This document shows, piece by piece, positions 1 through 7,696 of a DNA stretch of 40,585 nucleotides. The stretch covers positions 1 through 40,585 of the forward strand of contig JAFKMU010000069.1 of NCBI GenBank assembly GCA_017305195.1, written 5' to 3'. The translations under genes and the position numbers were made by a program. The notes under the pieces are model-generated. The model had not been told where the DNA came from. It saw nothing but the letters and a program-made list of their open reading frames with translations, and ran no database searches. Source of the stretch: Verrucomicrobiota bacterium. GTDB taxonomy: Bacteria; Verrucomicrobiota; Verrucomicrobiia; Chthoniobacterales; Terrimicrobiaceae. Numbering within the stretch: position 1 is the first letter of the stretch; every line of letters starts with the position of its first letter.

Positions 1-84
1 CACCAACCGCCACACCAACCGCCACACCAACCGCCACACCAACCGCCACACCAACCGCCACACCAACCGCCACACCAACCGCCA
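1..84 (+). repeat. Seven perfect 12-bp tandem repeats coding a Pro-Thr-Ala-Thr linker
   Basis: The unit CACCAACCGCCA is repeated seven times without a mismatch and continues to the window edge, so the true array may be longer. In the frame of the downstream GH9 domain it reads as repeated Pro-Thr-Ala-Thr, a typical flexible linker of secreted cellulases. The linkers of the neighbouring gene have the same amino-acid character but varied codons. The perfect array here therefore looks like a recent slippage expansion. Confidence 0.93.
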
Positions 85-1469
85 CGCCGACGCCGTCAGG
101 CACCGCTGTTTCCGGGCATGGCAGATTTAACTACGCGGAGGCCTTGCAGATGGCGCTGTATTTCTACGACGCCCAGCGCTCGGGGAAATTGCCGGAGGGG
201 TTTCGTGTAAAATGGCGGGGCGATTCCGCGCTGGAGGATGGGAGTGATGTCGGCGTCGATCTCACGGGAGGCTTTTACGACGCGGGTGACCACATCAAGT
301 TTGCCTTTCCGATGGCGAGTGCGATGACCCTGTTGAGCTGGGGAGGGATCGAGTACGGCGAGGGATACCGCCGGGCCCACCAGAGGGAAAACCTGCTTTC
401 CGTCGTGCGCTGGGGAGCGGATTGGCTGATGAAGGCGCATCCGACCGAGGACGTTTTTTATGCCCAGGTGGGGCATGGGGAAACCGATCACAATCACTGG
501 GGCCCTGCCGAGGTGATGACCATGAAGCGGCCCGCCTACAAGATCGACGCGCATAAACCCGGCTCCGATGTCGCCGCCGAGGCCTCGGCAGCCCTGGCCT
601 CCGCCGCCATCCTTTTCAAGCACGACGATCCGGAATACTCAAAGCGGCTGCTTCGCAGTGCGCGGTCTCTTTTCACCCTGGCCGATAACCACCGTGGGCG
701 CTACTCTAGGGCCATTCATGACGCGGCGGAGTATTATCCCTCCTCCGGGTATCTCGACGAACTGAGCTGGGCTGCTGCCTGGCTTTACCGCGCGACGGGC
801 GAGGAGGCCTATCTGCAAAAGGCGGAGGCGTTTTACCAGAGCTTCCAGGATGATGATGATCTCCACTGGACCCAGACCTGGGACGACAAGATCTATGGAG
901 CCAACGTGCTGCTCGCGGAAATGACCGGCAAGGAGGTCTATAAAAAGGCCGTCGCCCGCTGGCTGAACTTCTGGACGGTGGGAGACGATGGCAAGCGCGT
1001 CAAATATACGCCCGGCGGCCTCGCCTGGCTCGATCGCTGGGGGGCGCTGAGGTATGCGGCCAATACGGCGCTGCTCGCCTTCATCTATGCGGACCGGGTG
1101 GGGGATCACGGGACGCAGTACCGTGATTTTGCCCGCTCGCAGATCAACTACCTCCTCGGCGAAAATCCCGAGCATCGGAGCTATGTGGTGGGCTTTGGCC
1201 GGAATCCCCCGCGCAATCCCCACCACGCAGGAGCACATGGTTCCCTCACTGAGGACATGGACGAGCCGGGCGACAATCGCCACATCCTCTATGGCGCCCT
1301 GGTCGGGGGGCCGTCCGCTCCCCGGGATGATGCCTATGTCGATCGGCGCAGCGACTATGTCACCAACGAGGTGTCGCTGGATTACAATGCCGGCTTCACC
1401 GGGGCCCTGGCGCGCATGGTCCTGGAATATGGCGGCGTTCCCCTCGAGGATTTTCCTCCGCGCGAGTAG
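3..1469 (+). CDS. Secreted GH9 cellulase, 5' truncated by the window edge
   Basis: This is the C-terminal part of a glycoside hydrolase family 9 beta-1,4-glucanase. The frame is open to the left edge and enters through the Pro-Thr-Ala-Thr linker, so upstream domains (perhaps a signal peptide and binding modules) lie outside the window. About 488 residues are visible. The catalytic domain starts near nt 120 with FNYAEALQ. The DAGDH motif holding the catalytic base is at nt 279-293 and the catalytic acid Glu, in YVTNEVSLDYNAGF, is at 1368-1370. The GH9 signature SYVVGFG...NPHH is present, but the Arg that normally follows as PHHR is Ala (codon 1227-1229). The protein stops right after the catalytic domain and lacks the CBM3 found in its paralogue downstream. 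Function as a GH9 enzyme is secure in family terms; full activity is uncertain because of the missing Arg. Confidence 0.93.
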   Translation, partial: PTATPTATPTATPTATPTATPTATPTATPTPSGTAVSGHGRFNYAEALQMALYFYDAQRSGKLPEGFRVKWRGDSALEDGSDVGVDLTGGFYDAGDHIKFAFPMASAMTLLSWGGIEYGEGYRRAHQRENLLSVVRWGADWLMKAHPTEDVFYAQVGHGETDHNHWGPAEVMTMKRPAYKIDAHKPGSDVAAEASAALASAAILFKHDDPEYSKRLLRSARSLFTLADNHRGRYSRAIHDAAEYYPSSGYLDELSWAAAWLYRATGEEAYLQKAEAFYQSFQDDDDLHWTQTWDDKIYGANVLLAEMTGKEVYKKAVARWLNFWTVGDDGKRVKYTPGGLAWLDRWGALRYAANTALLAFIYADRVGDHGTQYRDFARSQINYLLGENPEHRSYVVGFGRNPPRNPHHAGAHGSLTEDMDEPGDNRHILYGALVGGPSAPRDDAYVDRRSDYVTNEVSLDYNAGFTGALARMVLEYGGVPLEDFPPRE

Positions 1470-1490
1470 AGTGCCGCGAGGTGTGTAACT

Positions 1491-1531
1491 CCTGATCCCT
1501 GTGGCCGGATCGGGTCCAGAGAGGGATCAGG
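1491..1531 (+). other. Inverted repeat downstream of the first GH9 gene
   Basis: A perfect 10-bp stem, CCTGATCCCT at 1491-1500 and AGGGATCAGG at 1522-1531, encloses a 21-nt loop. It begins 21 bp after the stop codon. There is no T-tract, so it may be a transcript-end stabiliser or a weak terminator rather than a classical intrinsic terminator. Confidence 0.5.
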
Positions 1532-1636
1532 CAAGAGGAGCGACGCATCCAGTTGCCCGGACAATTCACCGACTTTTTGGGAACGTTCATCGAGTTCGAC
1601 GGGACGTTTTTCGAGATATCCCCACACTGCCGCCCC

Positions 1637-4600
1637 ATGAGGTTCCTCCTGCTTTCCATCACGGCGTTTCTGGGGTCGTTGGTCGCCTGCTTTGGCCATG
1701 GTTCGATGGCCAGCCCGATCAGTCGATCGTACGAGGTATTTCTCGAGAATCCCGAGCATCCTTCCTCCGCAGCGGGCCGGGCGGCCGTGGCGGTCGCGGG
1801 TACGCAGGCGTTTTACGACTGGCATGAGGTCAATCGCCAGCTGCCCAACCACGACTATCGCACGCAGATCCCCGACGGAAAGCTGCCCGGAGCCGGGCGC
1901 GATAAATATGCCGGGCTGAACCTCGCCCGTACGGACTGGCCCGCGACCAAGGTGCAGCCGGGGCATCTTCATTGCGTCTTTTATGCCGCTACGCCACACG
2001 ATCCGAGCTACTTTGAGGCCTATATCACCAAGGCCGATTACGACCCCCGCCAGCCGCTGAAGTGGAGCGATCTCGAGCCTCTCTCCGGTGGGGAAAATGC
2101 CCGCCTGGAGGGGAAGAACTACATGTTTGACGTGATGCTGCCGCAGCGCAAGGGACGTCACGTTTTGTATGTCATCTGGCAGCGCATCGATCCAGTGGGC
2201 GAGGTTTTCTTCTCCACCAGCGATCTCGACTTTGGCGGTGTGGACTACGGAACGACCGCCCCTGATCCCATGGTCGCACCGGACGTGACGGCGGATCATG
2301 ACCACGGTGATCCGACCCCGACGCCCTCGCCGACACCGGTTCCCACGCCGACTCCGACCCCCGCGCCAGGATCGCGTGATGTGCGTTTTGAGAATGACCA
2401 GGTGATCGTCACCTTCAAGCTGACGAGCGACTGGATCAGTGGATACCAGGGCGACGTCGTGATCGAGAACAAGACGTCGAGCATCCTGCGCGATTGGACG
2501 TTGTCCTTCCGCATCGAGCGCGAACCTGTCAGCCCATGGAATGCCCGGCTCGTGAGCAAGTCCGGAGATCGCTACACCTTCGATGCACAGCCTTATCTTT
2601 GGAACAAGGATGTGCCTGCCCGGGGCAAGGTGTCGTTTGGCTTCACTGGCTCGCCGGGCAATCTGACCAAGGCCCCGTCGGATTTCATTTTCCAAACCTC
2701 CAGCGGAGGAACGACGCCGACACCGACTCCCACCCCTGTTCCTACGCCGACACCGACACCAACTCCCACGCCGACTCCGACTCCGGTGCCAACCCCAACA
2801 CCGACGCCTACTCCGGTTCCCACCCCGACGCCAGCACCTACGGCTACCCCGACCCCGGGATCGCCCAATACGACGGTCAATCTCGGGAATGTCAGCGTAA
2901 CCTTCAAGGTGAGCAATGACTGGCGCAGCGGATTCGAAGCGCAGGTCGTCATCAAGAATCTCACCTCCGCCGTCATCAAGGATTGGAAGCTGGCGTTTGA
3001 CCTGAGCCGGTCCATCTCTTCGATCTGGAACGCCGGATACACGCAGGTTTCGTCGAGCCGCTACGCCTTCGATGCGCAGCTCTACACCTGGAACAAGAAC
3101 ATCCCGGCAGGCGGATCAGTCAGCTTCGGCTTCATTGGCAGCCCTGGCAGCCTGACCCAGGCGCCGTCGAACTTCACCTTCCAGCCTTCGGGCGGGGGCG
3201 GCAACCCCACGCCGACTCCTACGCCAGCACCGACCGCAACTCCTTCGCCCACCCCAACGGCGACGCCAACTCCGACTCCCACGCCGGTGCCAACACCCAC
3301 CCCGACCCCGACGCCCGTTGTGCCGAAGTTTGCGATCGAAGATCTGGTTGTGGATGAACCGAAGTCCGGCTCCACCGTGGCCCAGGTGAAGGTCACGCTC
3401 CTTCCTGCCGCCACCTCTGTCGCGGGAGTCAGTTACCAGACGAAGAACGGCACCGCCTGGAGCGGATCGGATTATGCCGCCGCCAATGGCAACCTGCTCT
3501 TTGAGCCGGGGGCCACCTTCAAGACGATCCCCGTCACGATCATGAGCGATCCGACGAATGAAGGACTCGAGAGCTTTACGGTGGAGCTTTCCGCTGTTGT
3601 CGGCGGCGAAATCTCCCGTGCAGTGGGCACAGTGACGATCCGCGAAACCAACGCGGGTACGGGGAAGTTCAACTACTCCGAGGCCCTGCAAAAATCGCTC
3701 TTCTTCTATGACGCGCAGCGTTCCGGAAAGCTGCCGGCAAACTTCCGCATCAACTGGCGCGGAGATTCCGCCTTGCAGGATGGCAGCGATGCGGGGCTCG
3801 ACCTGAGCGGCGGCTATTATGATGCGGGCGATCATGTGAAGTTCGCCCTGCCCATGGCCACCAGCATGACGCTCCTTGCCTGGGGCGGTATCGAGTACGG
3901 CACGGCCTACCAGAGTGCGCAGCAGAAGGCTGCCTTCCTCTCGGCGATCCGCTGGGGCACGGACTGGCTGATCAAAGCCCATCCGAGCGACAATGTCTTC
4001 TACGGCCAGGTGGGCAACGGCGGCAGCGACCATTCCTACTGGGGGCCGCCGGAGACCATGACCATGTCCCGCCCGTCGTACAAGGCGGACACCTCCAAGC
4101 CCGGCACCGAGATCGCGGCTGAGGCGGCTGCTGCTCTGGCCTCGGCGCACATCCTCTTTAAAAATGAGGATTCCGCCTACGCGACAAAGCTCCTCCAGCA
4201 CGCGAAGACGCTCTTTGCCTTTGCCGATAGCTACCGCGGCACCTACACCAGCGCGATCCCCGATGCGGCCTCGTACTACAACTCCTACTCCGGCTATTAC
4301 GACGAGCTGGTCTGGGCGGCGGCATGGCTCTATCGCGCCACGGGCGAGACCTCGTATCTGCAAAAGGCCGAGTCGATCTACAGCGAGCGCTTCCAGAATG
4401 CCTCGCTCAAGTGGACGATCTCGTGGGACGACAAGGTCTATGGCGCCAACGTGCTGCTCGCGCAGTTGACCGGCAAGGACGTCTACAAGAACGCCACGCA
4501 GCGCTGGCTGAACTTCTGGACCGTCGGCGAAAATGGAGCGCGCATCAAGTACACGCCCGGCGGCCTCGCCTGGCTGGACCAGTGGGGTTCCCTCCGGTAT

Positions 4601-5500
4601 GCAGCCAATACCGCGCTCATGGCCTTCATCTACGCCGACCGCGTGGGGGATGTCGGGACGCGCTACCGCGACTTTGCCAAGGCGCAGATCAACTACATGC
4701 TCGGCGACAATCCGAACAACCGCAGCTATGTCGTGGGCTTTGGCAACAACCCGCCCATCAATCCGCATCACCGCGCGGCGCACGGTTCTTGGAGCAACAA
4801 CATCTCCAACCCCGTAAACAACCGCCATGTGCTTTACGGCGCCCTGGTGGGAGGCCCGTCCTCGGCCAGCGACACGGCATACTCAGATGACCGGAGCAAT
4901 TATGTCACCAACGAGGTCGCGCTCGACTACAATGCGGGCTTCACCGGCGCTCTCGCCCGCATGGTCTCCGAGTACGGCGGCGCGCCGCTGGCGAACTTCC
5001 CCGTGCCCGAGACGCCGGATGACGAGTACTTCGTCGAGGCCTCGATCAACCAGCAGGGCACAGGATTTACGGAAATCCGTGCCTTGCTCAACAACCGCTC
5101 CGCTTTCCCCGCCCGGGCCAGCGAGGCGCTCTCCTTCCGCTACTACGTGGACCTGAGCGAACTCTTTGCCCTCGGGTACAACGAGACCAGCATCGAGGTG
5201 AAGACCAACTACACCCAAGGCGGCTCCGCCTCGCCGCTCAAGGTCTACGACGCCGCTCGCAAGATCTACTACACCGAGGTGAGCTACTCGGGCACCCGCA
5301 TCGCCCCCGGGGGCGGCAACACCTATTGGAAAGAGACCCAGTTCCGCCTGAGCCTCAAGAGCGGAGTCCCCGCCAGCGCGTGGAATCCCTACAACGATCC
5401 ATCATATGCCGGCCTCGTCTCCGGCAACCAGAACACGAAGAAGACCGATAAAATCCCGGTCTACGAGTCCGGCAAGAAACTCTCCGGGGTGGAACCCTAG
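1637..5500 (+). CDS. AA10 LPMO-CBM2-CBM2-Calx-beta-GH9-CBM3 chimeric cellulase
   Basis: A secreted 1287-residue enzyme that appears to join oxidative and hydrolytic cellulose attack in one chain. The ATG at 1637 gives a signal peptide (residues 1-20) ending just before HGSMASPISR, so His21 would form the N-terminal half of the LPMO copper histidine brace. The second brace His is about 121 (TPHDPSYFEAYITK), and the family-like HVLYVIWQR and STSDLDFG follow, ending near 200. After a Pro/Thr linker come two CBM2 modules (about 247-356 and 412-517), with long PT linkers between and after them. A Calx-beta domain follows at about 563-670. The GH9 domain (about 676-1122) has the DAGD aspartates 729 and 732, PHHR at 1043-1046 and Glu1093. 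A CBM3 of the type often fused to processive GH9 enzymes ends the chain (about 1130-1282). An upstream in-frame TTG at 1553 is less likely because it would bury the signal peptide. The residues LVAC at 14-17 also resemble a lipobox. Domain calls are firm; substrate preference of the LPMO (cellulose or chitin) is inferred. Confidence 0.93.
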   Translation: MRFLLLSITAFLGSLVACFGHGSMASPISRSYEVFLENPEHPSSAAGRAAVAVAGTQAFYDWHEVNRQLPNHDYRTQIPDGKLPGAGRDKYAGLNLARTDWPATKVQPGHLHCVFYAATPHDPSYFEAYITKADYDPRQPLKWSDLEPLSGGENARLEGKNYMFDVMLPQRKGRHVLYVIWQRIDPVGEVFFSTSDLDFGGVDYGTTAPDPMVAPDVTADHDHGDPTPTPSPTPVPTPTPTPAPGSRDVRFENDQVIVTFKLTSDWISGYQGDVVIENKTSSILRDWTLSFRIEREPVSPWNARLVSKSGDRYTFDAQPYLWNKDVPARGKVSFGFTGSPGNLTKAPSDFIFQTSSGGTTPTPTPTPVPTPTPTPTPTPTPTPVPTPTPTPTPVPTPTPAPTATPTPGSPNTTVNLGNVSVTFKVSNDWRSGFEAQVVIKNLTSAVIKDWKLAFDLSRSISSIWNAGYTQVSSSRYAFDAQLYTWNKNIPAGGSVSFGFIGSPGSLTQAPSNFTFQPSGGGGNPTPTPTPAPTATPSPTPTATPTPTPTPVPTPTPTPTPVVPKFAIEDLVVDEPKSGSTVAQVKVTLLPAATSVAGVSYQTKNGTAWSGSDYAAANGNLLFEPGATFKTIPVTIMSDPTNEGLESFTVELSAVVGGEISRAVGTVTIRETNAGTGKFNYSEALQKSLFFYDAQRSGKLPANFRINWRGDSALQDGSDAGLDLSGGYYDAGDHVKFALPMATSMTLLAWGGIEYGTAYQSAQQKAAFLSAIRWGTDWLIKAHPSDNVFYGQVGNGGSDHSYWGPPETMTMSRPSYKADTSKPGTEIAAEAAAALASAHILFKNEDSAYATKLLQHAKTLFAFADSYRGTYTSAIPDAASYYNSYSGYYDELVWAAAWLYRATGETSYLQKAESIYSERFQNASLKWTISWDDKVYGANVLLAQLTGKDVYKNATQRWLNFWTVGENGARIKYTPGGLAWLDQWGSLRYAANTALMAFIYADRVGDVGTRYRDFAKAQINYMLGDNPNNRSYVVGFGNNPPINPHHRAAHGSWSNNISNPVNNRHVLYGALVGGPSSASDTAYSDDRSNYVTNEVALDYNAGFTGALARMVSEYGGAPLANFPVPETPDDEYFVEASINQQGTGFTEIRALLNNRSAFPARASEALSFRYYVDLSELFALGYNETSIEVKTNYTQGGSASPLKVYDAARKIYYTEVSYSGTRIAPGGGNTYWKETQFRLSLKSGVPASAWNPYNDPSYAGLVSGNQNTKKTDKIPVYESGKKLSGVEP

Positions 5501-5520
5501 GATATAGCAAGGGCAGCGGG

Positions 5521-5562
5521 TCCCGGGGAGTTCGATGAACGAGAGCTTGAACATCCCCGGGA
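5521..5562 (+). terminator. GC-rich hairpin after the chimeric cellulase gene
   Basis: TCCCGGGGAGTTC at 5521-5533 pairs with GAAC-A-TCCCCGGGA at 5549-5562, 13 base pairs with one bulged A, around a 15-nt loop. It lies 20 bp after the cellulase stop and before the tRNA-Ser gene. No clear T-run follows, so it is either a factor-dependent terminator or an mRNA 3'-end stabiliser. Confidence 0.5.
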
Positions 5563-5604
5563 TCGCGCTAGGAATGAGTCTCCGGCTTCCGAGGCCCCAA
5601 TCAT

Positions 5605-5692
<88 letters not shown>

Positions 5693-5833
5693 TGGCTTTT
5701 CGCGGAGCGTCGCACTGGATGTTCCAGGGAGGACATTGGGCCGCAATCTGGCTAGTTTTCCATGATGTTTCTCCCGCGACTTATCCGCCTGAGTCTCGCA
5801 TTGATCAATGAAGACAAGATCGTAACCAGAGGG

Positions 5834-6677
5834 ATGGTTGCCGTTTTGGCTGCCGTATGCTGGCTTACTCCGCCGCGAGTACCGACTTTTCTGATGCTAT
5901 CCCGATCGTGGATCAGACAATCTGGTCGCTGGGTGAGGTGGTGAACGGGGAGTTCACCGGGACACCGGAGGCCGAGTTCAAAATCGGCCCGACGACTTTT
6001 ACATCGTCCAATTCCATGAACGGAGTGGTGACCGACAGCGGACAGGTGCGCATCCTGTTCTCAAGCTCGGGCTAGCCGACGAGGATCGGCATCGGGCAGT
6101 TGCGCACCGTGGAGGGCACGACCTATTTCGAGATGCAGATGATCTCGGGTGGCTCTTCTTATGTCACCCACTGGGCGTACATGGCTCCCTATAGTGAGGT
6201 TACCACGACACTGCCTCCTCTTGAGGTGGAACGGTCGCAGCTTCGATTCCCCGAATGGAGCTGGATGCAGGGAACGACATGGCTCATGCAAAATAATGAG
6301 CTTTTCGGCGAGGGCGGATCAGGAAGCTTCGACGTGACCAATTATCAGAATGGATATTTCTGGGGCACAGGCACGGGGCCGATGGGGAGCGAGGCGGAGA
6401 GTTTTTCCTTAATCGGGTCGGCGACGCTGGAAGGAACATCCTGTTCAACGTGCTCAGTGGATCGACTCCTACGAGTCTGACCGGCATGATCGCCGGTGGC
6501 GACTCCGATGGCTCGATGGCGTTGCGGTCCTACAGCGCAATCGGCACTCTCGGAGACCCGAGCGGGGCTATGGTGGTGCCGGAGCCGTCAACAATAATGA
6601 TGATCATCGCGGCAGCCGCAGGCTATCTTTTGATGCGCTGCTTCCCGCGCCAGAGCGACAAGATGGCGGCTCGTTAG
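5834..6677 (+). pseudogene. Disrupted PEP-CTERM-anchored exported protein
   Basis: The C-terminus carries VPEPS followed by a hydrophobic helix and basic residues, the PEP-CTERM sorting signal that exosortase recognises. The coding sequence is broken. A signal-peptide-like start (ATG 5834, MVAVLAAVCWL) is in one frame. The body (from about 5860: YSAASTDFSDAIPIV, later TTYFEMQMISGGSSY) is in a second frame, interrupted by TAG at 6073-6075. The end (GRNILFNVLSG to VPEPS) is in a third frame, entered near the T5 run at 6402-6406. Two frame changes plus a stop make a pseudogene the simplest reading; several sequencing errors in one gene are the alternative. No enzyme domain is visible. Its end overlaps the last codons of metR on the other strand by 4 bp. 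Confidence 0.75.
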
Positions 6678-7606
6678 CTCCTTGCCGATGTGGAGGGGAT
6701 TTCCTTGATCCCTTTCAGCGTCGCGAAGCTCACCTCGCGCATGATGCGAATGAACTCCTGCATGTAGGCGAGCGACGCCGCCGAGGTTTTGGTCGCAACG
6801 TACAGCCTGCTTTGCAGGCCGCGTTTGCCAACGGATTTTCCGATGATGTACTTGCGATCAAGGAAGGGCTGCACCGTCCAGCCGGGGAGAGCGGCGACTC
6901 CTCGTCCGCTGGCGACGAGCTGCAGGATGGCGGCGGTGAGTTCGGTTTTCCTTCGCTCGGGATTCACCCGGGCGGGGGTGAGGACGTCGCGGACGAGATC
7001 GAGCCGGTCGTCGGGAATGGGATAGGTGACGAGCGTCTCATGCTTGAAGTCGGAAGCCGTCAGGTACGGCTTTCTTGCCAGCGGATGGTGCCGGGAAACG
7101 AGGGCCAGCACCTCGTAGGCAAAGAGCGGATGAAAGGTCACTCCGCTGCGCTTTTGCGCGTGGGATACGATCACGAGGTCGGCGCGGTTGTCATCGAGCA
7201 GACCGACGGGGTCAGCATGAAAGCCGGAGACGAGGTCCAGCTCCACCTGCGGCCAGTGCTCGCGGAAGGCGTCCATCGAGGGCATCAGCCAGTCGAAACA
7301 CGAATGGCACTCCACCGCAATGCGAAGGTCGCCGGCCTGTCCCTGGGCGATGCGGGCGAGATCGCGCTCGCCGTTCTGGATTCGCTTCGTGACATCATAA
7401 GCCAGCTCGACCAGGAGCTGCCCTGCGGCGGTGAGCTTGAGCGGATCGCTTTTTCGTTCGAAGAGCTCAATGTCGTAGAATTCCTCCACGCCACGGATCT
7501 GATGAGAGACCGCTGGCTGGGAAAGGTTGACCCTCTTGGCCGCCTTGGAAAGGTTGCCGGTTTCCGCGAGAGCGACGACGGTTTTGAGATGGCGCAGTTC
7601 GAGCAT
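6674..7606 (-). CDS. metR: LysR-family regulator, probable MetR
   Basis: A 310-residue LysR-type transcriptional regulator. The N-terminal winged helix-turn-helix is clear (LRHLKTVVALAETGNLSKAA, then LSQPAVSHQIRGVE), followed by a linker helix and a substrate-binding domain. The sequence resembles MetR, which in proteobacteria uses homocysteine as co-inducer to activate metE and metF. The gene is divergent from metE with a short AT-rich region between them that contains an inverted repeat, the standard arrangement for such a regulator and its target. The ATG at 7606 directly precedes the helix-turn-helix and fits the family length. The class is certain; the MetR role rests on sequence likeness and context. 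Confidence 0.88.
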   Translation of the reverse strand: MLELRHLKTVVALAETGNLSKAAKRVNLSQPAVSHQIRGVEEFYDIELFERKSDPLKLTAAGQLLVELAYDVTKRIQNGERDLARIAQGQAGDLRIAVECHSCFDWLMPSMDAFREHWPQVELDLVSGFHADPVGLLDDNRADLVIVSHAQKRSGVTFHPLFAYEVLALVSRHHPLARKPYLTASDFKHETLVTYPIPDDRLDLVRDVLTPARVNPERRKTELTAAILQLVASGRGVAALPGWTVQPFLDRKYIIGKSVGKRGLQSRLYVATKTSAASLAYMQEFIRIMREVSFATLKGIKEIPSTSARS

Positions 7607-7618
7607 TGGGAAAATGAA

Positions 7619-7633
7619 TCATAAATCGTATGA
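7619..7633. promoter_or_regulatory. Probable MetR operator in the metR-metE intergenic region
   Basis: TCATA-AATCG-TATGA is a perfect 5-bp inverted repeat with a 5-nt spacer, in the AT-rich stretch 7611-7665 between the divergent genes. The spacing suits a LysR-family dimer, although it does not match the enterobacterial MetR consensus TGAA-N5-TTCA exactly. An outer AATCAT (7617-7622) and ATGATT (7634-7639) may extend the site. Confidence 0.45.
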
Positions 7634-7696
7634 ATGATTAACATAAAAACAATGCGTTATGAGAATGGATGTTTCCACCCCAAGAATGCTGAGGTG

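Noticed and set aside
2312..3322. Pro/Thr-coding repeats in the chimeric cellulase as a possible CRISPR or regulatory repeat
   Set aside because: The repeats are in frame, code PT linkers between domains, and vary in codon choice with no spacer pattern.
3116..4828. Long minus-strand frame opposite the GH9 domain of the chimeric cellulase
   Set aside because: Arg/Gly/Val-rich product without any family likeness; the plus strand codes a complete GH9 domain.
7607..7696. SAM or cobalamin riboswitch before metE
   Set aside because: The region is under 100 bp, AT-rich and without the paired elements of either class. Control by the divergent LysR protein explains the layout better.
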